Of a DNA stretch of 64,000 nt, positions 27,739 to 35,481 are shown piece after piece. Under the pieces are notes generated by a model that saw only the letters and a program-made list of their open reading frames with translations, was not told where the DNA came from and ran no database searches. This DNA is from Haploplasma axanthum. GTDB taxonomy: Bacteria; Bacillota_I; Bacilli_A; Acholeplasmatales; Acholeplasmataceae. How positions within the stretch are numbered: the first letter of the stretch is position 1; every line of letters begins with the position of its first letter. The translations under genes and the position numbers were made by a program. The stretch spans positions 558,001 through 622,000 of the forward strand of contig NZ_LR215048.1 of NCBI RefSeq assembly GCF_900660745.1. Reading direction: 5' to 3'.

Positions 27739-29094
27739 ATGTCTAAAGCATTACCACATCATTTAGTTGCAGAACAATCAGTTTTAGGATCTGTATTTTT
27801 AGATCCTAAAAAAATAGTTCATGTAATAGATAAATTAACAATTGAAGATTTTTTTGATTTAAAACATCAATTAATATACCAAGCAATGATTCAAGTAAAT
27901 AGTGATGATTTAAGTATTGATTATACTAGTGTTATGGCAAAACTTGAACAAGCGAAAAACCTCGGTAAAGCAGGAGGTTTAGAATATCTCTTAGAATTGT
28001 CTGATTTTGTTCCATCAACAACTCATCTTGATTCACATATTGATTTAGTAATTGACGGATCACTAAAGCGTCAAGTAATTGATGTCAGCAGTAATATTTT
28101 GAAATCAGGTTATGAAGAAGATATTGATGCAAATGAATATATTGCAAAAGCAGAAGAACAAATCTTCCAAATTGCTCAAAAACGTAAAACTAGTGAATTT
28201 TCACATATCGCTAAAGTTATTGAGGAAGTTCGAGAAAAAATCGAGAATAACAAAAATAATAAAGGCGGAATTACCGGTTTAAAAACAGGATTTACACATT
28301 TGGATCGTGTTACAGCAGGTCTTCAACCTGAAGAATTACTGATACTTGCTGCAAGACCATCAATGGGTAAGAGTGCTTTTGCACTTAATCTAGCATTGAA
28401 CATTGCTAAAAGAAATCGTGATTCAAAAGCATGGGTAGCGATATTCAGTTTAGAAATGAGTAACGATCAATTAGCAACAAGAATGTTAAGTTCTGAAGCA
28501 GATATTGATGCTGGAAGATTAAAGTCCGGAAATCTTGATGGTAAAGACTGGGCTAATTTAACAGCAGGGAAAATGGTTTTAGAAAATTTAAATATTGTTT
28601 TTGATGATTCAGCAGCAGTTTCTGTCTCTGACATTAGAGCAAAATGCCGTAAACTTAGCCAAGAAGGTAAACTTGATTTCGTAATTATTGACTATTTACA
28701 GTTAATTAAAGGTGAATCTAAAAATGGAAATAGACAAGAAGAAGTTGCAAAGATTTCTCGTAGTTTAAAGCAAATGGCGAGAGAATTAAAAATTCCAGTT
28801 TTAGCTTTATCACAATTATCTCGTGCTGTTGAAACAAGAGATGACAAACGTCCTGTTCTTGCGGATTTACGTGAATCAGGAAGTATTGAACAAGATGCCG
28901 ATATTGTTCTATTCTTATTTAGACAAGACTATTATGAACGTGATCCAGAAAAGAAAACTGGGGATGTTGATTTAGGTATTGCGAAAAATAGACAGGGGCA
29001 ATCAGGAATTGATTTACACTTTAAATTTGATCCAGCGTACTCAAGATTTACAACCAAAGAAGAACGCGATGATGATTATACTACAAGAGACTAG
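27739..29094 (+). CDS. dnaB: Replicative DNA helicase DnaB
   Basis: A 451-residue hexameric replicative helicase. The N-terminal helical domain begins LPHHLVAEQSVLGSVFLD; the RecA-like domain has Walker A ARPSMGKSAFALN, IFSLEMS, Walker B FVIIDYLQLI and the arginine-finger region RESGSIEQDADIVLFLFR. ATG 27739 is chosen: it falls 1 nt after the upstream stop, uses the purine-rich AGGGATAAT, and gives the normal N terminus, whereas upstream TTG 27721 would overlap L9. The rplI-dnaB order is the classical Firmicute arrangement. Confidence 0.97.
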   Translation: MSKALPHHLVAEQSVLGSVFLDPKKIVHVIDKLTIEDFFDLKHQLIYQAMIQVNSDDLSIDYTSVMAKLEQAKNLGKAGGLEYLLELSDFVPSTTHLDSHIDLVIDGSLKRQVIDVSSNILKSGYEEDIDANEYIAKAEEQIFQIAQKRKTSEFSHIAKVIEEVREKIENNKNNKGGITGLKTGFTHLDRVTAGLQPEELLILAARPSMGKSAFALNLALNIAKRNRDSKAWVAIFSLEMSNDQLATRMLSSEADIDAGRLKSGNLDGKDWANLTAGKMVLENLNIVFDDSAAVSVSDIRAKCRKLSQEGKLDFVIIDYLQLIKGESKNGNRQEEVAKISRSLKQMARELKIPVLALSQLSRAVETRDDKRPVLADLRESGSIEQDADIVLFLFRQDYYERDPEKKTGDVDLGIAKNRQGQSGIDLHFKFDPAYSRFTTKEERDDDYTTRD

Positions 29095-29116
29095 TTATAT
29101 ACTAGTCTTTATTTTT
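29088..29116 (+). terminator. Intrinsic terminator overlapping the dnaB stop codon
   Basis: AGACTAGT / ACTAGTCT stem with a 5-nt loop, followed by TTATTTTT. The dnaB TAG stop is in the left arm. Confidence 0.75.
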
Positions 29117-29127
29117 AGGAGAACATA

Positions 29128-29565
29128 ATGAAATCAATCGAAATAATTAAAAATGTATTTAGTGACTATAAGTTATTGTTTAATGAGAATAACAATAGCG
29201 ATTATGAAGGGTTTGTTTTTGAATCATTAAATAGAACATATCGTTCGAGGTTATGTAAAAAAACACCGAAAAAAGTTGGATACTTTGTTGCAATTTGGGA
29301 AAAAGATAGTAATAATAAAAATACTGCATTTAGTTCAGAGGATAATGTTGATGCATACATCATTAATATTATCGATGAAAATAGAAAAGGATATTTTTTG
29401 TTTCCAAAAGATATTTTAATTAGTAAAAAAATATTAAAAGATAAAAATCAAAATGGTAAAATGGCATTTAGAGTATATCCTAGTTGGATAAATGAACTAA
29501 ATGATACAGCTAAAAAAACTAAAGAATGGCAAAATAAGTATTTCATTGATTTAAGTAATAATTGA
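29128..29565 (+). CDS. MepB family protein
   Basis: A 145-residue soluble protein matching the MepB family: DYEGFVFE, SRLCKKTPKKVGYFVAIWEKD, FPKDILISKKIL and the C-terminal FRVYPSWI...AKKTKEWQNKYF. MepB is named from its position in the staphylococcal mepRAB multidrug operon; its biochemical function is unknown, and no MATE pump or MarR regulator accompanies it here. SD AGGAGAAC lies 6 nt before the ATG. It may be read partly from the dnaB transcript. Confidence 0.85.
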   Translation: MKSIEIIKNVFSDYKLLFNENNNSDYEGFVFESLNRTYRSRLCKKTPKKVGYFVAIWEKDSNNKNTAFSSEDNVDAYIINIIDENRKGYFLFPKDILISKKILKDKNQNGKMAFRVYPSWINELNDTAKKTKEWQNKYFIDLSNN

Positions 29566-29649
29566 AACGTTTAGTATCGCTAGAATGAACAAGATAGGTT
29601 TTAATATATAGGTGAAAATGATATAATTAATACAATTAATCAAACTTGT

Positions 29650-29676
29650 AAAGGGGAAAAAGATTTTAATAATCTT
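29650..29676 (+). promoter_or_regulatory. Shine-Dalgarno followed by a hairpin before the start codon (first zinc-ribbon gene)
   Basis: AAAGGGG (29650..29656) is 30 nt from ATG 29687, too far for normal initiation. Between them AAGATT / AATCTT forms a small hairpin (29660..29676) that would bring the two within about 13 nt. The paralogue at 31629 has the same arrangement with a stronger stem. Confidence 0.5.
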
Positions 29677-29686
29677 GATAGTGAGT

Positions 29687-31240
29687 ATGAATTGTAGAAA
29701 ATGTTTAAAAGAAACTCCTGATGAATCAAAGTTTTGTATACATTGCGGAGAAAGTACTGAAGAAAAAATAGTTACATGTCCTAATTGTAGCGAAACTATT
29801 GTTGAAGGTGCTATGTATTGTCATTCGTGTGGGGTAAAAGTTAAGGAATATAATCATTCAGTAGAGAGAAGAGATTTAAAGAAAAAAAGAAATTACTTTG
29901 TTAGTGCTAAAAAATATATCATAGGATCATTAAGTATATTACTAAGTATATTATTAGTAATTAGTCTTTTTGTTTCAAATGGAAATGCAAAAATAAATAA
30001 TAATTCAACTACGATATCTGGGAATGATAAAGTGGAGATTAATTATAATTTTATTAAGAATATTTCTGGTATTAAGTACTTGTTTATGGAAAAAACAATG
30101 AGTGAGCTTACAATCGAAATGAATGAGTATGCATCAGAAATTGCAGATAAGTATGATCTTGACCAATCAAATGTTAGTGATCAAAAAAAACTTAGCGAAT
30201 TAATGATTAAAAAATTCAATCCTGCTATAATATATTCTATTAATGAGTATTCGGAAATAACAACAATCCAAAAAGTATTTTTTATAATACTAGTTATTAC
30301 ACAACTTCTAACAGTTATTTTAATTCCATTTTTATTAATATATGGCATTTTGATTATGTTTGGTAAAGATAAAAAGTTCTTTAAAGTTAATGATGTCCTT
30401 CAGTATCTAACATTTGTTGGATTAGGATTAGTATTTATTGCAAATCAATTATATGTTTCATCCAATAGATATGTTGTTTCTTCAAGTACATTGGTATTGT
30501 TCATTATTGGTTTGATAAGTGTTTTTTCGTACAAACTAGTTGATTTAATTTTATCAAAAAGAATTAATTTTAAAGGGCTTATTAAAACTAGTGTTTCGGT
30601 TATTTTTTCAATTACAGTATTTATTTTAGTTGTTAATTCAGGAATTAGATATAATTATCAAAGTAAGCCAAATAGTGGAATAAAAAAAAGTATTGCAATT
30701 ACTGAGACAGCAAAAAGTTTTACAGGTACTATGGATAAGTTAGTGCCAGGACAAAAACTTAATATAAAGAGTGAAGAATTAAAGCAAAGTTTCTTTCAAA
30801 TTATTGAATATTCACCTAATTCAAGAACAACAAAAGATTTATTACATTTAATGGATAGTAACACTTGGGCAATTGTAGATGAGACTGGTAGTGATATGGA
30901 TGTTCTTGTAACACTTACAAGTATTATTTCTATTACGACATTTATTGTTTTAGCGACTATTGTATTAATTGTTATGTTAAGATTTATCTATCAACCAGAA
31001 AAGAAAAGTAAATCTTTATTATCACTTCAGATTATAAGTTTGATGCTTATTATTGCTCAAATAGTATTATTAATTATTACCTCTATGACAATGAATCAGT
31101 ATTTTGGATTCTTTGATTTAGATAGAGGGACTAGAACATTATATACATCAGTTAGTATCGCTCAATATTTTGGATTAGTAATTACAATTGGATTTCTAGT
31201 GTTTAATATAGTATATAAAGATAAAAGAAAAAATTATTAA
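29687..31240 (+). CDS. Double zinc-ribbon multi-pass membrane protein (paralogue 1)
   Basis: A 517-residue protein of unknown function. The cytoplasmic N terminus has two zinc ribbons, CRKC-x10-CIHC and CPNC-x10-CHSC. A basic linker and a membrane segment (about 75-95) follow, then a hydrophilic stretch of about 100 residues and seven more membrane segments, the last ones conserved with the paralogue (SMTMNQYFGFFDLD, TSVSIAQYFGLV). About eight membrane segments in all. ATG 29687 gives the same N terminus as the paralogue; TTG 29675, GTG 29681 and a rare ATT 29663 are other in-frame candidates. Zinc ribbon plus membrane anchor resembles Firmicute proteins of unknown role. The neighbours (mepB, paralogue, guanylate-kinase-like gene) do not settle the function. 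Confidence 0.78.
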   Translation: MNCRKCLKETPDESKFCIHCGESTEEKIVTCPNCSETIVEGAMYCHSCGVKVKEYNHSVERRDLKKKRNYFVSAKKYIIGSLSILLSILLVISLFVSNGNAKINNNSTTISGNDKVEINYNFIKNISGIKYLFMEKTMSELTIEMNEYASEIADKYDLDQSNVSDQKKLSELMIKKFNPAIIYSINEYSEITTIQKVFFIILVITQLLTVILIPFLLIYGILIMFGKDKKFFKVNDVLQYLTFVGLGLVFIANQLYVSSNRYVVSSSTLVLFIIGLISVFSYKLVDLILSKRINFKGLIKTSVSVIFSITVFILVVNSGIRYNYQSKPNSGIKKSIAITETAKSFTGTMDKLVPGQKLNIKSEELKQSFFQIIEYSPNSRTTKDLLHLMDSNTWAIVDETGSDMDVLVTLTSIISITTFIVLATIVLIVMLRFIYQPEKKSKSLLSLQIISLMLIIAQIVLLIITSMTMNQYFGFFDLDRGTRTLYTSVSIAQYFGLVITIGFLVFNIVYKDKRKNY

Positions 31241-31351
31241 TAAGAGTATTCAAGATAAGCTAGAATATATAAAACTAAAAGTTGATACCTATGTTAGTAG
31301 ATGACTATTGCGTTCAATGATAAGAATAGAGTTAGAGAATAAATGAATACA

Positions 31352-31392
31352 AAACAAGTATAGTTTGAAATATAACAATGCTTGTTTTTTTT
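31352..31392 (+). terminator. Intrinsic terminator between paralogues
   Basis: Ten-bp stem AAACAAGTAT / ATGCTTGTTT (one G-U pair), 16-nt loop, T8 tail. Confidence 0.75.
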
Positions 31393-31590
31393 ACTAGACA
31401 ATATAAGAATCTTTATTGAGTAGAAGAAGTAATATCAACAAAAGGATTATTCTCAGAAAATTTAGCGATATAGTTATAAAAATAACGACTAATTTTTTAA
31501 TAAACTATAATAGAATTAAATAGTATGTCAAAAACATCTTATAAACCTTTAATTATTATTAAAAAAATGTTATAATAAAATAAAATTGAA

Positions 31591-31618
31591 AAGGAGAAAA
31601 GATTAATTATTTAATCTT
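31591..31618 (+). promoter_or_regulatory. Shine-Dalgarno followed by a perfect hairpin before the start codon (second zinc-ribbon gene)
   Basis: AAGGAG (31591..31596) is 32 nt from ATG 31629. AAGATTAA TTAT TTAATCTT (31599..31618) forms a perfect 8-bp stem between them; folding leaves about 12 nt from SD to ATG. An in-frame ATT at 31602 is a non-canonical alternative start inside the stem. Confidence 0.55.
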
Positions 31619-31628
31619 ATATTTAAAC

Positions 31629-33179
31629 ATGAGATGTATAAAATGTTTTAAAGAAATTCCTGATGATTCAAAATTTTGCATGTATTGCGGGGAAGATACA
31701 TCAATAGCGAAAGAAGTAAATTGTAATGTGTGTGGAAGCGAAATTCCTGATGGAGCATTATTTTGTCCAACTTGTGGTGCTAAAGCTAAGTCTATAGAAT
31801 CAATAGATAATGAAAATACTAAGTCTAGAAAAAAAGTGAGTGATGTCATAGCTAGATATTTAAAAAGTTCAATTAGTATTATCTTTGGTATGATACTTTT
31901 AATTGCATTATTTTTACCAACAGTCAAGTTTAATTTTAGCGACTTGAGTCCAGAGATTAATAATATTAAACTAGATTTATCATTTAGTTTTACTAAAAAT
32001 ATTGTTGGTATAAAGTATCTTTTTGAAGATAATACGTTTGAAGATTTTTATGAATATGTAGATGAAGAAGTAGGTTATATAGCTGATAGATATGACTTGA
32101 ATCCAGAAAATCTAAATGACAGGAAAAAAATAGCTGAGATCCTTGTAGATAGAATTAATCCTGCATATCTTTATTCGATTCAGGAGTATTCGGAGATTAC
32201 TACTATTCAGATATTTTTCTTTGTTGTCCTAGTGATTAGTCAAATGTTGTTATTAGTTTTAATTCCATTTTTAATAATAATTGGAATTATATCATTAGTA
32301 AGTAAAGATGAATCTGTAAATAAAGGTAACAATATTGTTCAATATTTAAGTTTTGTAGCATTAGGATTAGTAATGATTTGTAATGGTTTATTTCTTGCGA
32401 CAAATAATTTTGAACCAACATCAACTTCATTAACAATTATTGCTATAATGGCATTAATTATGCTTGCATTTAAAATTTTTGAAAAGATAGTAAACAAACA
32501 ATTTATCTTAAGAAACTTAATAAAAAGTGTTTTAATGTTATTAGGTACATCATTAGTATTCTTATTAGTAATTAATACCGGAATTAAATATCAGTACAAA
32601 TACCAAAATACAAATTCAACTAAAAAAGAGTTAATTGTTACCGAATCTGCTAAGAGTTTTTCAGGTACATTAGATAAGATTATCCTTGATAATAATTTAG
32701 AGTTAACAAAAGAATTTCTAATTGATAGTTTCTTTGATATAGTAGAAAGTAATTTAAGTAAGAAGACTAAAATATACCAAACTAAATTTATAGGTAATAA
32801 TGCATGGACTGCTGTTGAAGAAGCAGGTAGTGAAATGAAAATACTTATTACTTTAACAGCAATAATTTCTATTGCCACTTTAATTGTTTTAGCAACAGTT
32901 TTATTAATGGTTTTAATTAGATTTGTTTATCAAGCTGAAAATAGAAGTTTATTTTTAAATTCATTACAGATATTGGGTATAATACTAATAATTGCTCAAA
33001 TTACATTATTGATCATAACATCACTTACAATGAATCAATATTTTGGTTTCTTTGGATTAGATAAAGGAGTAAGAAGTGTTTATACATCAGTAAGTATTGC
33101 ACAATATTTTGGATTAGTATTGACTATTGCGCTTTTAGTCTTTAATATAGTATTTAAAGAAAAGAGTAAGAATAGTTAG
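31629..33179 (+). CDS. Double zinc-ribbon multi-pass membrane protein (paralogue 2)
   Basis: A 516-residue paralogue of 29687..31240 with the same plan: CIKC-x10-CMYC and CNVC-x10-CPTC ribbons at residues 3-60, a first membrane segment near 85-105, a loop of about 100 residues and seven further segments. Shared phrases include LxPxLxPxxxYSIxEYSEITTIQ, FSGTLDK and SLTMNQYFGFFGLDKG. All eight zinc-binding cysteines are kept in both copies, so both are probably functional. The function is unknown. The guanylate-kinase-like gene starts 11 nt downstream and is likely co-transcribed. Confidence 0.78.
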   Translation: MRCIKCFKEIPDDSKFCMYCGEDTSIAKEVNCNVCGSEIPDGALFCPTCGAKAKSIESIDNENTKSRKKVSDVIARYLKSSISIIFGMILLIALFLPTVKFNFSDLSPEINNIKLDLSFSFTKNIVGIKYLFEDNTFEDFYEYVDEEVGYIADRYDLNPENLNDRKKIAEILVDRINPAYLYSIQEYSEITTIQIFFFVVLVISQMLLLVLIPFLIIIGIISLVSKDESVNKGNNIVQYLSFVALGLVMICNGLFLATNNFEPTSTSLTIIAIMALIMLAFKIFEKIVNKQFILRNLIKSVLMLLGTSLVFLLVINTGIKYQYKYQNTNSTKKELIVTESAKSFSGTLDKIILDNNLELTKEFLIDSFFDIVESNLSKKTKIYQTKFIGNNAWTAVEEAGSEMKILITLTAIISIATLIVLATVLLMVLIRFVYQAENRSLFLNSLQILGIILIIAQITLLIITSLTMNQYFGFFGLDKGVRSVYTSVSIAQYFGLVLTIALLVFNIVFKEKSKNS

Positions 33180-33190
33180 GAGAATTTATA

Positions 33191-33736
33191 ATGATTGTAA
33201 TTGTTGGAGCGAGTGCAAGTGGGAAAACAGAAGTATCAAAAATACTAGTTGAAAAGTATGGATTTATGAAATGTGTTACAACGACTACAAGATTAAAAAG
33301 AATAAATGAAGTTGATGGAATTGATTATCATTTTTTAACAAAAGAAGAATTCAAGTTATTAATTTCAAAAAATGCGTTTGTTGAATATGCAATTTATCAA
33401 GATAATTTTTATGGTATAAATAAGAAAGATATTAATAAAAATGCTTTAGTTATTGTAGAACCAAATGGAGCAAATGAATTAATAAGAAAAATGAAAAATA
33501 ATGTTTTTATTGTTTTTTTTGAGTCACAAAAAGATATAAGAAGTAAACGAATGTTTGAACGTGGTGATAAAATAGACGATATTCAAAAAAGGTTACATAA
33601 CGATGAAAAAATATTTAATAAAGACAATTTATTGAAAGTTGATTTGCATATTGAAAATGATGATCATAATTTAAGTGAAATATCAAAAATTATTAAAGAT
33701 GAATATGAAAAATATATAGAAAAAAACCTTGGTTAG
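33191..33736 (+). CDS. Guanylate kinase-like protein
   Basis: A 181-residue P-loop kinase. Walker A is GASASGKTEV; TTTTRLKRINEVDGIDYHFLTKEEF matches the GMP-binding region of guanylate kinase (usually SATTRxPRxGEVDGxDYxFV), and FVEYAIYQDNFYGI matches FLEWAxVxGNxYGT. The arginine of the R-x-P-R-x-G element is partly replaced (RLKRINE), and the P-loop deviates from GPSGxGK, so it may be a divergent Gmk or a paralogue with another substrate. Length fits Gmk. SD TAGGAG precedes the ATG. It ends in a terminator shared with the convergent gene. Confidence 0.75.
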   Translation: MIVIVGASASGKTEVSKILVEKYGFMKCVTTTTRLKRINEVDGIDYHFLTKEEFKLLISKNAFVEYAIYQDNFYGINKKDINKNALVIVEPNGANELIRKMKNNVFIVFFESQKDIRSKRMFERGDKIDDIQKRLHNDEKIFNKDNLLKVDLHIENDDHNLSEISKIIKDEYEKYIEKNLG

Positions 33737-33760
33737 TAATTATTCTAATCAAGGTTTTTT
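33721..33760. terminator. Bidirectional terminator between convergent genes
   Basis: AAAAAACCTTGGTTAG / CTAATCAAGGTTTTTT is a 16-bp stem with one G-U pair and an 8-nt loop; it ends in T6 on both strands. It overlaps the 3' ends of both flanking coding sequences. Confidence 0.92.
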
Positions 33761-34629
33761 GAATTTAATAGTGATTTAATTTCTGCTAATTTATCATGTT
33801 TTCCAAGTTTTTCTAATATTTCAAATAGTGTGTCAAAGTTTCCAACATCATACCAAACATAATCAACAGGAATTAAAAACATGTTTTGTTCTTTTTCTAA
33901 AACACTTCTTGAAAATGATGATTTCAAGGTGTTGTTAAAATAATCAAGTGTTCCAATTTCCTTATTATCAAGTTTTTGTAATAATTCATATTGAATAGGT
34001 AGTTGATTTGCAACACTGTTGAAAATATTTTCTTTAGTTGCAAGCATAATACCATTATTCCAATAATAATTAGAGTCATTGTATATCTTAGACGCAATTT
34101 CAATTTGAGGTTTTTCAACAAAACTTTCAATATTTAACAAGTTGTTTTTACTTACAGTTTTTATATAACCAAATTGAGTACTTGGAAACGTTGGACGTAC
34201 ACCATATAAGACATAGTGTTCTTTTGTTTTTATTAAGTTATACCCATCAGTTACTGATTTTTTAAAATTATCATAATCATCGATATAATGATCAGAAGGT
34301 AAAATTAAAAATGTTGGATTACCACCTGTTATATTAGAAATTACTGAAACAGCATGTGTTATAGATGCAAGTGTTTCCTTCATTTCTGGTTCTAATATAA
34401 TATTTTTTTTATTTAAAAATGGGAATTCATTATATGCTAAATCTTTGTGGGCTTGATTAGTTACTACATAAATATTTTCATCGTTTATAAATCCCCTTAC
34501 ACGATCAACGGTGTCTGCAACTAATGAATTTTTAGTTATTAATTTTAAGTATTGTTTTGGTGTTTCTTCAGTTGAAAGTGGAGCGAGTCTTGTTCCTTTT
34601 CCACTTGCTAGAATTAATGCAATTAACAT
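33745..34629 (-). CDS. Mannose-1-phosphate guanylyltransferase-like sugar nucleotidyltransferase
   Basis: A 294-residue NTP-transferase. LILASGKGTRLAPLSTEETPKQYLKL is the nucleotide-binding signature of hexose-1-phosphate transferases with the ManC-like PKQ element; LPSDHYI supplies the metal-binding aspartate and FVEKP the sugar-binding lysine. It would join mannose-1-phosphate and GTP to GDP-mannose for glycolipid or lipoglycan synthesis; other hexoses cannot be excluded. The start is set at 34629 rather than the ATG at 34641, because the GGAGGA ribosome binding site overlaps that upstream ATG and lies 4 nt before 34629. It is divergent from the two-component system, with a shared promoter region of about 130 bp. 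Confidence 0.83.
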   Translation of the reverse strand: MLIALILASGKGTRLAPLSTEETPKQYLKLITKNSLVADTVDRVRGFINDENIYVVTNQAHKDLAYNEFPFLNKKNIILEPEMKETLASITHAVSVISNITGGNPTFLILPSDHYIDDYDNFKKSVTDGYNLIKTKEHYVLYGVRPTFPSTQFGYIKTVSKNNLLNIESFVEKPQIEIASKIYNDSNYYWNNGIMLATKENIFNSVANQLPIQYELLQKLDNKEIGTLDYFNNTLKSSFSRSVLEKEQNMFLIPVDYVWYDVGNFDTLFEILEKLGKHDKLAEIKSLLNSKNLD

Positions 34630-34641
34630 TTTATCCTCCAT

Positions 34642-34767
34642 TTATTGTATTTTGTTATATAATTATAGCATAGATTATACATATAATCACATGTTATAAT
34701 GATAATATGAAGATTGTGATTTTACTTTTTGAATAAAAACAAGTAGAATTATGAAGGAGGCGATTTA
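34642..34767. promoter_or_regulatory. Divergent promoter region
   Basis: For the + strand, TGTTATAAT (34692..34700) is an extended -10 before the response regulator. For the - strand, GCTATAATTATA (about 34657..34669 read in reverse) gives a -10 for the sugar nucleotidyltransferase. Neither has a strong -35. The two transcripts start within about 40 bp of each other. Confidence 0.45.
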
Positions 34768-35481
34768 ATGAGATATAGAATTGCTATTGTCGAAGATGAT
34801 CCAAATAGTGCTGATGCAATTAAAAATTACATTACTAGATATTCAAAAGAAACAAACACTCAGTTTGAATTTTTTCTGTATCGTGATGGTGATGAAATAA
34901 CATCTGATTATGAAGCTAAATATGATATTATTTTTCTTGATGTTGAAATGCGTAGATTAGATGGAATGAGTGCAGCACAAAAAATTCGAGAGTTTGATTC
35001 GGATGTTATAATTATTTTTATTACTAACATGAGTCAATACGCAATAAAAGGATATACTGTAGATGCATTAAGCTTTTTATTAAAACCAGTACCTTATTTC
35101 GCATTTGTTCAAGAATTAAAAAAATCATTAGACAAGATAAAAAAGTTTAAACAAAAAAAATATATTTTAATACCGGATGAAAATGGAATTAAAAAAATAT
35201 CATCGAATGAAATTCTTTATATCGAAAGTATTAAGCATGATTTATTAATAGTTACTAAAGATAAAAGTTATCGTATACGTGGAACACTTAAAAAAATGGA
35301 AGAAGAACTTGAACGACATGATTTTAATCGAAGTAATAATTGCTATTTAGTTAATTTATCATATGTTGATGGAGTAGTTGACGATTTTGTTATGATAAGA
35401 GATGAAAAATTGAAAATATCACGTCCAAGAAAGAAACAGTTCATGGAAGAATTAGCTACGTATTTAGGTGGCAAAATATGA
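34768..35481 (+). CDS. LytTR family response regulator (AgrA-like)
   Basis: A 237-residue response regulator. The receiver domain has the acidic pocket VEDDP, phospho-acceptor D58 in IIFLDVEM, and the KP pair in LLKPV; the C-terminal LytTR DNA-binding domain has ILYIESIKHDLLIVT, RIRGTLKKMEEEL, FNRSNNCYLVNLSYV. Such regulators activate by binding direct repeats upstream of target promoters. SD AAGGAGG lies 8 nt before the ATG. It overlaps the kinase gene by 4 nt (ATGA). The nearest downstream genes are surface glycosidases, plausible but unproven targets. Confidence 0.93.
   Translation: MRYRIAIVEDDPNSADAIKNYITRYSKETNTQFEFFLYRDGDEITSDYEAKYDIIFLDVEMRRLDGMSAAQKIREFDSDVIIIFITNMSQYAIKGYTVDALSFLLKPVPYFAFVQELKKSLDKIKKFKQKKYILIPDENGIKKISSNEILYIESIKHDLLIVTKDKSYRIRGTLKKMEEELERHDFNRSNNCYLVNLSYVDGVVDDFVMIRDEKLKISRPRKKQFMEELATYLGGKI

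Larger units (their letters stand above)
31241..31628. other. 388-bp intergenic region between zinc-ribbon paralogues
   Basis: It holds the terminator at 31352..31392, a possible -10 TATAAT at 31571..31576 with a weak TTTAAT -35, and the SD-hairpin leader of the second paralogue. The rest is AT-rich sequence without a convincing open frame or repeat. Confidence 0.6.
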
